Positions 1 to 7,120 of a DNA stretch of 9,984 nt are shown here, in pieces. The DNA is taken from the NCBI GenBank assembly GCA_030743915.1, contig JASLRP010000239.1:1-9984 (forward strand), in the 5' to 3' direction. The notes under the pieces are model-generated. The model was not told where the DNA came from. It made no database searches and saw only the letters and a list, made by a program, of their open reading frames with translations. The position numbers were made by a program, and so were the translations under genes. Every line of letters begins with the position of its first letter. Positions within the stretch are counted from its first letter, which is position 1. Origin of the DNA: SAR202 cluster bacterium (GTDB lineage: Bacteria > Chloroflexota > Dehalococcoidia > Lucifugimonadales > UBA1123).

Positions 1-143
1 CGGAACGGGTGTGGGTCGGTACATCTGGCCTTACAGCGAAGCCCGTGGTCTGAGGAGCCGGATGCGGGAATTCTGCACGTCCGGATCTGCTGGGGGCCCT
101 GGGGGAGTGATCCCCTGGGGCTACCCGACCTATATCTCGCATC
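1..143 (+). pseudogene. Frame-disrupted upstream part of istA
   Basis: This stretch should encode the middle of IstA, just before the YDN catalytic segment. The frame of the downstream ORF is closed by TGA at 108-110. A different frame (starting at base 2) shows PYSEA at 29-43 and GGVIP at 101-115, which resemble the PYS and GGVP segments that precede YDN in IstA proteins. The RIVYDN sequence beginning at 138 is in a third frame. This points to one or more frameshifts between about 115 and 138, either real decay or a sequencing error. The similarity is short and judged by eye. Confidence 0.45.
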
Positions 144-1073
144 GTGTACGACAACACCAAGATCGCTGTGGCCCGGATCCTGGGTGATGGTCGGAGACAA
201 CGCACTCGAGTCTTCAGTGAGCTGCAGTCCCACTATCTGTTCGAGGACCGCTTCGGTCGTCCAGCCAAAGGCAACGACAAGGGCAAGGTTGAAGGTCTTG
301 TGGGCTACATACGCCGTAACTTCTTGGTTCCCATTCCATCCTTCAACAGCTTCGACGACCTCAACGCCTATCTCGAAGAGCAATGCATCAGCAGACGTGG
401 CGATCGACTCCGCAGGCACACCGAGACCATCGGACAGCGCATGGAGCGAGACCTGAAGGCTCTGTTGTCTCTCCCTCCGTCTGCCTATGACGCCTGTGAC
501 AGGTGGAGCACACGAGTGAGTTCGCTATCATTGGTGCGATACCGCAGCAACGACTACTCGGTGCCGGTGGCCTACGGTCATCGAGATGTGTTGGTCAGAG
601 GCTATGTGCACCAAGTGGTGATCAGCTGTGGGTCTGAAGTGATCGCTCGTCATCAGCGATCTTATGATAGCGAAGACCTTATCTTTGACCCTTTGCACTA
701 TCTTGCGCTGATCGAACGCAAGGTCGGGGCCCTGGACCAGGCAGCGCCGCTGAGCCGGTGGGAGTTGCCCGAAGAGTTCGTTACGCTACGCCGTCTCCTC
801 GAGGCCCGCATGGGCAAAGCAGGCAAGAGAGAGTACGTGCAGGTCCTCCGCCTCATGGAGACCTTCCAGTTCCAGGAGGTCCTTGGCGCAGTGCGTGACG
901 CCATGCGACTGGGCGCTATAGGCTTCGATGCCGTAAAGCACTTGGTATTGTGTCGCATCGAACACCGTCCCCCAAGGCTGGATCTACAGCTGTATCCCTA
1001 CCTGCCATCAGCTCGCGTCAACACGACCTCGGCCTCAGACTACATGACCCTTCTGAGGAGGACAGGATCATGA
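144..1073 (+). CDS. istA: IS21-family transposase IstA, C-terminal portion (5' broken)
   Basis: This is the C-terminal part of the IS21 DDE transposase, which joins IS ends to target DNA with IstB. The visible 309 residues start at a GTG that is just the first start codon after a stop, not a true start; whole IstA proteins are about 400-550 residues. The second catalytic Asp is in YDN (residue 3) and the catalytic Glu in KGKVEG (residue 50), a spacing usual for this family. Residues about 131-173 (YRSNDYSVPVAYG onward) match the beta-barrel domain following the catalytic core. The helix-turn-helix and the first catalytic Asp are missing. The gene ends in a four-base ATGA overlap with istB. 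Family assignment is firm; function is doubtful because of the upstream stop at 108-110. Confidence 0.88.
   Translation: MYDNTKIAVARILGDGRRQRTRVFSELQSHYLFEDRFGRPAKGNDKGKVEGLVGYIRRNFLVPIPSFNSFDDLNAYLEEQCISRRGDRLRRHTETIGQRMERDLKALLSLPPSAYDACDRWSTRVSSLSLVRYRSNDYSVPVAYGHRDVLVRGYVHQVVISCGSEVIARHQRSYDSEDLIFDPLHYLALIERKVGALDQAAPLSRWELPEEFVTLRRLLEARMGKAGKREYVQVLRLMETFQFQEVLGAVRDAMRLGAIGFDAVKHLVLCRIEHRPPRLDLQLYPYLPSARVNTTSASDYMTLLRRTGS
1055..1062 (+). promoter_or_regulatory. Shine-Dalgarno site fixing the istB start
   Basis: GAGGAGGA lies seven bases before the ATG at 1070. It picks that ATG over the in-frame upstream start at 950, which would add 40 residues read out of frame through the end of istA. 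Confidence 0.8.
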
Positions 1074-1837
1074 ACGAGCGACCACAGATACTTCTGGAGC
1101 ATCATCTCAAGGCGCTCAGGCTTCCGACCTTCCTTAGAGAGTACGACAAGGTGTCTCGACAGTGCGCTGGCGAAGGCGTTGGCCATCCAGACTTCCTGCT
1201 GCGGCTTTCAGAGCTGGAACTGATCGACCGCCATCACCGTATGGTTGACCGACGGATCAAGGCAGCCAGGTTCCCCACAGTAAAGAGCCTAGACAGCTTC
1301 GACTTCCTGGCCATCCCATCTCTGAACAAGGCTCTAGTGTCTGAACTGGCCAGGTGTGAGTACATCGACCGCAAGGACAACGTGATTGCCGCGGGCAACT
1401 CAGGCACTGGCAAGACCCACATAGCCCTCGGTCTGGGACTTGCAGCATGTCAAAAGGGTTTGAGTGTTGGCTTTACCACAGCTGCCGCCCTGGTCCATGA
1501 GTTGATGGAAGCTCGAGACGAACGACGATTGCTCAACATGCAAAAGAGACTGGCCAAGCTCAAGCTGCTGATCATCGACGAACTGGGCTTCGTGCCATTA
1601 TCCAAGACCGGGGCAGAACTGCTCTTTGAGGTGTTCAGCCAACGTTACGAACGTGGCTCGACCATGGTCACCACCAACCTGCCCTTCGATGAATGGACCG
1701 AAGTGTTTGGCTCGGAGAGGCTGACCGGAGCGCTTCTGGACCGCCTCACACATCACGTTCACATCTTGGAGATGAACGGAGAGAGCTACAGGCTCAGACA
1801 GAGTAGGGAGACCAACCAAGGGCAACCAGTAGACTAG
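1070..1837 (+). CDS. istB: IS21-family transposition helper ATPase IstB
   Basis: IstB is the DnaA/DnaC-like AAA+ ATPase that assembles on target DNA and stimulates IstA. The 255-residue length is typical and the protein looks complete. Visible motifs are Walker A GNSGTGKT (109-116), Walker B LLIIDEL (166-172), the sensor-type TTNLPF (201-206) and the arginine-bearing GALLDR (220-225). The N-terminal 70 residues match the IstB N-terminal segment (LKALRLPTFLREY; LLRLSELELIDRH). The start is set by the strong ribosome site at 1055-1062 and the ATGA overlap with istA, which implies translational coupling. The C-terminus (RETNQGQPVD) ends about 50 bases before the inner right-end repeat. Identity is certain to family level. 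As istA looks broken, IstB could at most act in trans with another copy. Confidence 0.95.
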   Translation: MNERPQILLEHHLKALRLPTFLREYDKVSRQCAGEGVGHPDFLLRLSELELIDRHHRMVDRRIKAARFPTVKSLDSFDFLAIPSLNKALVSELARCEYIDRKDNVIAAGNSGTGKTHIALGLGLAACQKGLSVGFTTAAALVHELMEARDERRLLNMQKRLAKLKLLIIDELGFVPLSKTGAELLFEVFSQRYERGSTMVTTNLPFDEWTEVFGSERLTGALLDRLTHHVHILEMNGESYRLRQSRETNQGQPVD

Positions 1838-1890
1838 GCCTGAGCCCTTACAGACCCCGAGATACCGACCCACACACAATGGCCCTCAGT

Positions 1891-1940
1891 GGTACAGTTT
1901 TACTCCGCCCCGCCGGTCCAATTTCTCTCCGCCCTTGACA
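1891..1940 (+). repeat. IS21-type right-end tandem repeats
   Basis: Two 20-base units, 1891-1910 and 1915-1934, agree at 16 of 20 positions and share GGT.CA and CTCCGCCC. They are offset by 24 bases. The outer unit is followed by TTGACA (1935-1940), which I take as the tip of the element. Multiple short transposase-binding repeats at each end are characteristic of the IS21 family. The matching left end is outside the window, so inverted complementarity cannot be checked. Confidence 0.75.
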
Positions 1941-1966
1941 ATCACGAAACTCAGAAAGGGCGTATT

Positions 1967-2650
1967 CTAACGTTCGATATCACTGAAGCTCCTGAACATT
2001 CTATCCATTCCCAAACCGATAAGATTCACGGTCGCGGACAACAGCTTTCGCAGAGGGCGAAGCGCCCAGCCCACAGGACCTAGCCTACGCAGGACCTTTT
2101 CGATAAGCAGAGACATATACCAGCCGTTGAGTAATGCGAGGGTCGAGAACGTTCCGCCCACCGGATGCAGTTCCACTGACTTGAAGCCCGCGTTATTCAG
2201 AATCGTGCGAAGTCCGGTTTGAGTCCAGCGCCAGTGGTCTTCTGGCGTAGGGTGATATGGAAACGTGCCGTGGGTCGATAGAATCGCTGTGCCCCCCGGT
2301 GTCAGCGCTCTCTCCACCTCTGTCAGCACTCGCTCGGGAGATGACACATGTTCCAGAACCTGGGCCGAAAACACTACGTCTATGCTGTTATCTTTGAATG
2401 GCAGGGCTTCGCCAACGCACAGCACATCACACCCACCTTCGGGATCAATGTCGGCCCCTAGATACCGCGCGTTGCGGCTGGTGAACCAGGGCTTGTACTG
2501 TCCTTCACCGCTTCCCAGGTCCAGAGCCACGAGGCCATTTTGACATGCCAAAACGTCGACGACCTCGCGGTGAAGCAGTTTCTCAAGCTGAGTCCTGTGA
2601 AGCCAGTTGGGTGAGCTAATGGAACGATTAGAGCTATACGCGTCACTCAT
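1967..2650 (-). CDS. Class I SAM-dependent methyltransferase (Methyltransf_11 type)
   Basis: This 227-residue protein has the Rossmann methyltransferase core. Motif I is ALDLGSGEG (42-50); LGADIDP (64-70) holds the acidic residue for the SAM ribose; LPFKDNSIDVVFS (83-95) and QVLEHV (97-102) are the usual DxFD- and LEHV-like segments; LTPGG (116-120) is the typical strand-4 loop. After residue 165 the sequence becomes hydrophobic and then basic (LALLNGWYMSLLIEKVLRRLG), suggesting membrane association. Such proteins often sit in glycan or lipid clusters, but no partner gene is present here, so the methyl acceptor is unknown. The ATG at 2650 has only a weak ribosome site. The stop at 1967-1969 lies 26 bases from the IS21 end, so the gene appears intact but may have lost its original neighbours. 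Confidence 0.85.
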   Translation of the reverse strand: MSDAYSSNRSISSPNWLHRTQLEKLLHREVVDVLACQNGLVALDLGSGEGQYKPWFTSRNARYLGADIDPEGGCDVLCVGEALPFKDNSIDVVFSAQVLEHVSSPERVLTEVERALTPGGTAILSTHGTFPYHPTPEDHWRWTQTGLRTILNNAGFKSVELHPVGGTFSTLALLNGWYMSLLIEKVLRRLGPVGWALRPLRKLLSATVNLIGLGMDRMFRSFSDIER

Positions 2651-2712
2651 GGCAATCTCGGCTCGAAATTTGACCTGACCATGTCTCTATGTTTGAAGGC
2701 TTACCCAGAATC

Positions 2713-2751
2713 GAGCTAAAGCTCCACCAACTCGACCGTCGGTCGAGTTGG
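2713..2751. repeat. Two adjacent palindromes upstream of the methyltransferase
   Basis: At 2727-2751 a perfect inverted repeat has 11-base arms (CCAACTCGACC and GGTCGAGTTGG) around a GTC loop. Just beside it, 2713-2724 reads GAGCT AA AGCTC. Neither is followed by a T-run on either strand, so a classic terminator is not supported. About 75 bases before the methyltransferase start, the larger palindrome could be an operator or a structured leader. Function is inferred from position only. Confidence 0.6.
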
Positions 2752-3383
2752 AATGGGCCTGTATTGCAGGACTCCCTCGGAGCGGTGGCTTCGACGATTG
2801 GGGGTCTGATTTTCGAGCAGCTATCGGCTGTCAGTCGAATTGCGTTCTGCTGAGGTTTATTGTCGATGTCGCGCTTGTTTTAATGGGTTCAGATTCAGGT
2901 TCATATCTGACTGGTAGTTTAACTGGAAGACGCGCCTGATTCTTCCTAACTAAACCCCTGTTTCTACTCGTTCTGATAATCAGAGCATGTCGTCGATTCT
3001 TACGCTACGAGCATGGAGTCCAGATTTACCTTCTCGTTCGGAGCGTGACGCTCTCATCTCCTAAGATAATCAACACTTAACTTTAATGTCAACGCTCAAC
3101 GCATAAGGATCACCGTCGTCCCCAGTCAGTCAAACGACTGAACAGGCCCGCGGGCGAAACGCGATGCAAACAGTTTAAGAAGATTGCAAACAAAATGTAT
3201 TCTGACACCCACCCGAATCCAAACACTTTTCCAGGTACGATGTTCAAGGTAAGGGATTGTTTCAACCCAACGTCCCTACATACAACCTCTCTGCTCCTTC
3301 GTAAGCGCTTCGGCTCCTCCTCCACGAAGGCGGCAGGGAGGTATTTTTATCCCTGAGAATCAGACTGTCAGGTGTCAGGGAGC

Positions 3384-3475
3384 GCCATGCTGAGCCGAGG
3401 CGAAGCATCTGGTCGCGCGCAGGCTAAGCTTTGGATTGAATCGACGAGATTCTTCTATTGCGATCTAAGAATGGC
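3384..3475. repeat. MITE-like dispersed repeat with imperfect inverted ends
   Basis: A 92-base unit lies just downstream of the hydrolase gene. Its left arm begins GCCATGCTGAGCCGAGGCG, and the reverse complement of its right arm begins GCCATTCTTAGATCGCAAT. The arms share GCCAT, CT, AG, GAAG and ATCT at matching positions. The pattern (CATGCTGAG...GAAGCATCTGGTCGCG) resembles high-copy intergenic repeats I associate with several Chloroflexota-like genomes, which is recollection rather than a search. Fifteen bases of it (3403-3417) recur with one mismatch at 8005-8019. Confidence 0.5.
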
Positions 3476-3498
3476 GAGGCCACCTCCAGGCGCTTCAA

Positions 3499-5238
3499 CT
3501 AACCTGCGGGCACGATTGGCAAGAGGATGTGGGACGGATGCTCGGCGTCGTGGTAGATGGTCTGGTTGGCGATGCGCGTCTCGGTGTCGATGCCGAAGGT
3601 GTTGCCGGTGTTGGGGTTGCGGTCGAACTGCGGGAAGTTGCTGGATGAGACCTCAACTCGAATCTGATGCCCCTTGAGAAAGCGGTTGCTGGTTGACCAC
3701 AGGTCGATGGTGTATTCGTATATCTCGCCCGGTTCCAGCAGAGTCGGCTCCTCCCACGAGTCCCGATATCGGGCGCGAATTATCCCCTGAGCGACGTTGA
3801 TTACTGTGCCGTTGGGGTGAACGTCCACCAGTTTGGCCGTGAAGTCGGTGTCCGGCACGTCGGACGCGGCGTAGAGGGTCATCTTGACCGGCCCGATGGC
3901 CTCGACATCCTCCTCCAGGACGGGCGAGGAGTACACAAGAACGTCGGGACGCCACTCGACCTGCTGCTGGTCGCGCGGCCCCATCGAGACGGGCGTCAGG
4001 TCTTCGGAACAGCACGTGCTGCCTCCGACAGTCATCACAGGATGTTTCGGATCATAGATGAACTGGTCTGGCGCCTCGGAGGATGGCGCGGTGGCGTTCA
4101 GGCCGCCGTTGCCGAACATGGAGTTGGCGTTTCCGTCGCTGTGCAGATAGTAGGGCGTGTATCGAGTCTCAGGGAGTGGCCAGTCGGACGCGGTGCGCCA
4201 CTGGTTCGCGCCCATGACGAACACGTTGACCGGCGGCTCGTTCTGGATTCCGGTGTCGATGCCTTTCAGCCAGTAATCGAACCATCGGACGTGTTCATCC
4301 ATCAGGTCTACGCGGACGGCCTCGCCGTACTCAACGTCGCCTGTGCCGGTGTCATTTCCTGAGTCGCCGAGGTTGTGAATCCAGGGGCCGATGACCACTT
4401 TCTGGTTGCTCTTGCCCGGCTCGCGGCCCTGCTGGCTGACGCCCATGTAGTTGTTCAGCGTTCCCTGAAGAAACACGTCGTACCATCCGCCCATTCCATA
4501 GACCGGAACGTCGATTTCCGGGTAGGCCTCCTGGGTGGGACGCATGGCCTTCCAGTAATCGTCGTAGCTGGGATGCTGGACCCAGTCCTTCCAGACCCGG
4601 TTGTTACGTCCGCCGGCCTCGTCCATCGTGCTGATGGGAAGATGCCAGAACAGCGTGGACATGTTGTTCTCCTCTGGGAACCAGAGGTAGTGGACCTGGT
4701 TGGTGCGGGTGTGCATCTGGATGGCGGCCCAGCGGTAGTTGAAAGCCAGTTGAAAGGCCCCGCCGGTGTAGGCCCAGTTGTGATAGAAGTTGGAGTATCC
4801 GACTCGGGGGACCATCGCCTTCAGGTACTTGCTCCGCAAAGGGGCGGACTGCCACTGCACCATCGCCACGTAGGAGCCGCCGGCCGTGCCCACGTTGCCG
4901 TCGCACCAGTCCTGAGCGCCCAGCCATTCCTGAGTGTCGTAGCCGTCCTCGGCCTCGAATCTGAAGGGATACCATTCGCCCGGAGAATCCCATCGCCCCC
5001 GCACGTCCTGAGCGGCGACGGCGTAGCCTCGTGTGGCGAAGTACATGCAGTCCTGAACGACGGGCTCGCTGTTGTTGTGGTAGGGGGTGCGTATCAGGAT
5101 GGTTGGATGAGGCCCGTCGGTATCCGGCAGATAGATGTCGGTGGACAGTTCTACCCCGTCACGCATGGGGATTCTGACGTCGAACATCATCCTGACCTGG
5201 TGAACGGGACGGGAAGCTTCGTTTGCGGTGATGGTCAT
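3499..5238 (-). CDS. CocE/NonD-family serine hydrolase (X-Pro dipeptidyl-peptidase-like)
   Basis: An alpha/beta-hydrolase of the cocaine esterase/glutaryl-acylase/X-Pro peptidase group, hydrolysing ester or amide bonds. Numbered from the chosen ATG (579 residues), the nucleophile is Ser122 in GGSYVA, the acid Asp254 in GGWYDV and the base His288 in GPWIHN. Tyr53 in RTPYH matches the oxyanion Tyr of CocE. The C-terminal part (about 315-575) fits the jelly-roll PepX_C domain. The usual GxSYxG ends in Ala instead of Gly. No signal peptide is visible, so it is probably cytoplasmic. ATG 5238 is preferred over ATG 5250 because GGAG lies six bases before it; the longer form adds only METP. It is last in a four-gene operon, 69 bases after the oxidoreductase. 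Family is firm; substrate is unknown. Confidence 0.92.
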   Translation of the reverse strand: MTITANEASRPVHQVRMMFDVRIPMRDGVELSTDIYLPDTDGPHPTILIRTPYHNNSEPVVQDCMYFATRGYAVAAQDVRGRWDSPGEWYPFRFEAEDGYDTQEWLGAQDWCDGNVGTAGGSYVAMVQWQSAPLRSKYLKAMVPRVGYSNFYHNWAYTGGAFQLAFNYRWAAIQMHTRTNQVHYLWFPEENNMSTLFWHLPISTMDEAGGRNNRVWKDWVQHPSYDDYWKAMRPTQEAYPEIDVPVYGMGGWYDVFLQGTLNNYMGVSQQGREPGKSNQKVVIGPWIHNLGDSGNDTGTGDVEYGEAVRVDLMDEHVRWFDYWLKGIDTGIQNEPPVNVFVMGANQWRTASDWPLPETRYTPYYLHSDGNANSMFGNGGLNATAPSSEAPDQFIYDPKHPVMTVGGSTCCSEDLTPVSMGPRDQQQVEWRPDVLVYSSPVLEEDVEAIGPVKMTLYAASDVPDTDFTAKLVDVHPNGTVINVAQGIIRARYRDSWEEPTLLEPGEIYEYTIDLWSTSNRFLKGHQIRVEVSSSNFPQFDRNPNTGNTFGIDTETRIANQTIYHDAEHPSHILLPIVPAG

Positions 5239-5307
5239 TGGTGTCTCCATTGAGAAACTGGGTATCAGAACGCGACGCCATTATACATGGCGCCGCCAGA
5301 CAAGAAT

Positions 5308-6420
5308 CTAGGCGTCGAATTCGCCAAGTGGCAGGCCGGGTGGGATGGCCTCTGGACGCTGGCATTTCGAGGTCAGGTTTACGTGGCTGCCCTGCTCTGA
5401 GGACTCGTGGATGGCGTGCATGATGTCCAGGACGTGGTTGGCAAGCTCTGCGTCGGCCCTGGACTTTCGGTCTCGACGGATGGCCTGGGCCATGTCGGCT
5501 ACGCCCAGCCCTCGCCCGCCCTCCGGGTGGGTTAGAGCAACGTCAGTCCATTCATCGCTCGGTCCTCGTTTCAGACGCACGGGGCCACCGAAGATGTTGG
5601 GGTCGGGCACGCTGAGAGTTCGTTCAGCGCCGTATATCTCGATGCGCGGAAGCTCGGAGGCCCACACGTCGAAGCTGGTGATAACTGTCGCCACTGCGCC
5701 GCTATCAAAATTCAGAAGGCCGGTGACGTGGGTTGGCACCTCGACGTTGATTTTTTCGCCATACCGAGCTTCGCTGGTGATGGTCCGCTCGTCGGTGGCT
5801 TTGGTGTAGGAGCCTGACACCTGCTGGACAGGCCCCAGCAGGGCAACGAGACAGGTAAGGTAGTATGGCCCCATGTCGAACATCGGCCCGCCGCCGCGCT
5901 GGTAGTAGAAGGCCGGGTCGGGATGCCAGCTTTCATGGCCGTGATTAGCGAAAAAGGCGGTCGCTCCGAAGGGACGCCCGATGTCACCTGCGTCGATCAG
6001 CCTGCGGCAGGTCTGGATACCGCCTCCCAGGAAGGTGTCGGGGGCGCACCCGACGCGGACACCTTGACTCCGGGACGCGCTCAGTATCGCCTCGCCGTCG
6101 TCTCGGTCTATCGTCAGAGGCTTTTCGTTATAGACGTGCTTTTCGGCGGCGATGGCAGCCAGACTCACCTCAGCGTGGGCGTTCGGCGTCGTCAGGTTCA
6201 GCACAATGTCGATGTTCGGGTCAGAGAGCAGTTCCTCGACGGAGCAGGCTTTCGGAACGCCGAACTCCTGCGCCCTGCTCTTTGCTCTATCTAAGATGAG
6301 GTCTGAACAGGCCACAATCTCGACGCCTGGATACAGAGGCATATTGCGAAAATACTGAGGGCTGATGGTTCCGCATCCGATGACACCCACGCCAATGGAT
6401 TCGGTATTCTGAGTCGTCAT
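5308..6420 (-). CDS. Gfo/Idh/MocA-family NAD(P)-dependent oxidoreductase
   Basis: A sugar-type dehydrogenase oxidising or reducing a hydroxyl or keto group, usually on a sugar, inositol or related compound. The 370-residue length is typical. GVGVIGCGTIS (residues 10-20) is the N-terminal dinucleotide-binding loop. NEKPL (98-102) carries the EKP lysine that is central to catalysis in this family. GGGPMFDMGPYY (176-187) is the conserved active-site segment, where the family usually has an H or Y after DxG. The ATG at 6420 overlaps the ThuA-like stop by four bases (ATGA), implying coupling. An ATG at 6432, adding MGQP, is possible but lies further inside the upstream gene and has only a weak purine tract. 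Its partner position after a ThuA-like gene recalls ThuB. No signal or Tat leader is seen, so it is cytoplasmic. Confidence 0.92.
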   Translation of the reverse strand: MTTQNTESIGVGVIGCGTISPQYFRNMPLYPGVEIVACSDLILDRAKSRAQEFGVPKACSVEELLSDPNIDIVLNLTTPNAHAEVSLAAIAAEKHVYNEKPLTIDRDDGEAILSASRSQGVRVGCAPDTFLGGGIQTCRRLIDAGDIGRPFGATAFFANHGHESWHPDPAFYYQRGGGPMFDMGPYYLTCLVALLGPVQQVSGSYTKATDERTITSEARYGEKINVEVPTHVTGLLNFDSGAVATVITSFDVWASELPRIEIYGAERTLSVPDPNIFGGPVRLKRGPSDEWTDVALTHPEGGRGLGVADMAQAIRRDRKSRADAELANHVLDIMHAIHESSEQGSHVNLTSKCQRPEAIPPGLPLGEFDA

Positions 6421-7091
6421 CGGCTGGCCCATAGCATGCCCCGCCGGGTAATCTCCATAACTTCAGGCACTTCAAAATCGTCCAGCTTGTGGCCCAGCGA
6501 GGAGTAGAACACTCGGCCCTCGCCCCAGCGACGCTTCCAGACAGCGGGCATTTCACAGCCTGCTATCCACGGAGACGGATACGGGGCCATGCCACTGATC
6601 TGTTGGTCCCCCTTGAATGTCGTGGTCGCCAGAACCTCGTTGCTGGGGTCAACGTGCATGTAATACTGCTCGGTGTGCATCGAGAAATCGTCCAGTCCGG
6701 TGGTGATGGGATCGTCATGGTCTGTGATGTTGACCTCGTAGTCGATGTACCCGCCAGGATGAGAGACCCACTGACCGCCCACCATGAACTGGTAGTCAAC
6801 CGCCGTGCGGTACGAGTCGGCCATGCAGCCATGCCATCCGGAGATTCCCACACCGCTGGCTATCGCCTCCAGCAGGTTGGAGGTCTGCTCGCGGGTTATC
6901 TCGCCCTGAGTCCAGACTGGCACGATCAGGCTCAGCGCTTTGAGTTTATCGAGATCAAGATAAACGTCCATGCTGTCGGTAATCTCGACGTCGTAGCCTT
7001 GCTCCTCCAGCCACGGGCCGAACAGTTCTGTGCATTCTTTGGGCGAGTGGCCCGGCCACCCACCCCATACCATCAATGCAGATTTTTTCAA
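6417..7091 (-). CDS. ThuA-like domain protein
   Basis: A 224-residue protein with the ThuA-like fold, related to class I glutamine amidotransferases. Diagnostic segments are WGGWPGHSP (9-17), SGWHGCM (84-90), HTEQYY (139-144) and the C-terminal MPAVWKRRWGEGRVFYSSLGH (181-201). Rhizobial ThuA works with the dehydrogenase ThuB in trehalose/3-keto-disaccharide use, and many relatives lie next to Gfo/Idh/MocA genes, as here. The start is a TTG at 7091 with GAAGGG about nine bases upstream; it gives MKKSALMVWGG, the usual N-terminus of relatives. The next start, an ATG seven codons in, would cut the first strand. The gene begins 29 bases after the FAH stop and overlaps the oxidoreductase by four bases. 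The precise reaction is not known; isomerase or hydrolase action on a keto-sugar is inferred. Confidence 0.87.
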   Translation of the reverse strand: MKKSALMVWGGWPGHSPKECTELFGPWLEEQGYDVEITDSMDVYLDLDKLKALSLIVPVWTQGEITREQTSNLLEAIASGVGISGWHGCMADSYRTAVDYQFMVGGQWVSHPGGYIDYEVNITDHDDPITTGLDDFSMHTEQYYMHVDPSNEVLATTTFKGDQQISGMAPYPSPWIAGCEMPAVWKRRWGEGRVFYSSLGHKLDDFEVPEVMEITRRGMLWASR

Positions 7092-7120
7092 GTTGTTTGC
7101 CCTTCTCTGTGATCAGGGGA

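Larger units (their letters stand above)
1..1940 (+). mobile_element. IS21-family insertion sequence, right-hand part (left end outside window)
   Basis: The segment carries the two-gene istA-istB arrangement that defines IS21-family elements, followed by two imperfect copies of a roughly 20-bp terminal motif 24 bases apart and a TTGACA tip. I place the right end at about 1940 from these repeats. The left terminus and the first half of istA lie before the window, so target duplication cannot be checked. The istA reading frame is interrupted near 108-137, so the copy is probably no longer autonomous, although istB is intact. The element sits 26 bases beyond the stop codon of a methyltransferase gene on the other strand. 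Confidence 0.88.
2651..3498. other. Long intergenic region without a convincing gene
   Basis: About 850 bases between a methyltransferase start and a hydrolase stop. The middle (about 2860-3240) looks richer in A and T than its surroundings. Two short open frames, 2748-2939 (+) and 3110-3325 (-), have no ribosome site I can support, no motif and unlikely composition, so I do not call them. The region holds the palindromes at 2713-2751, a 6-bp stem (TCAGTC/GACTGA, loop AAAC) near 3125-3140, and the MITE-like repeat at 3384-3475. It may be decayed or acquired DNA. No tRNA-like fold was recognised. Confidence 0.55.

Noticed and set aside
950..1069. Upstream extension of istB to 295 residues
   Set aside because: The added 40 residues are istA read in another frame. 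The strong ribosome site and ATGA overlap at 1070 define the start.
2748..2939. Plus-strand ORF of 63 codons after the palindrome
   Set aside because: It begins next to the palindrome with no clear ribosome site and no recognisable domain, so it is most likely chance.
3110..3325. Minus-strand ORF of 71 codons in the intergenic region
   Set aside because: It starts at a GTG with no upstream ribosome site, has no motif, and its 5' part looks like repeat-derived sequence.
4375..5253. Long plus-strand ORF of 292 codons opposite the CocE-family gene
   Set aside because: It is the antisense shadow of a gene with intact catalytic motifs. Its Val/Gly/His-rich composition and lack of a ribosome site show no independent gene.
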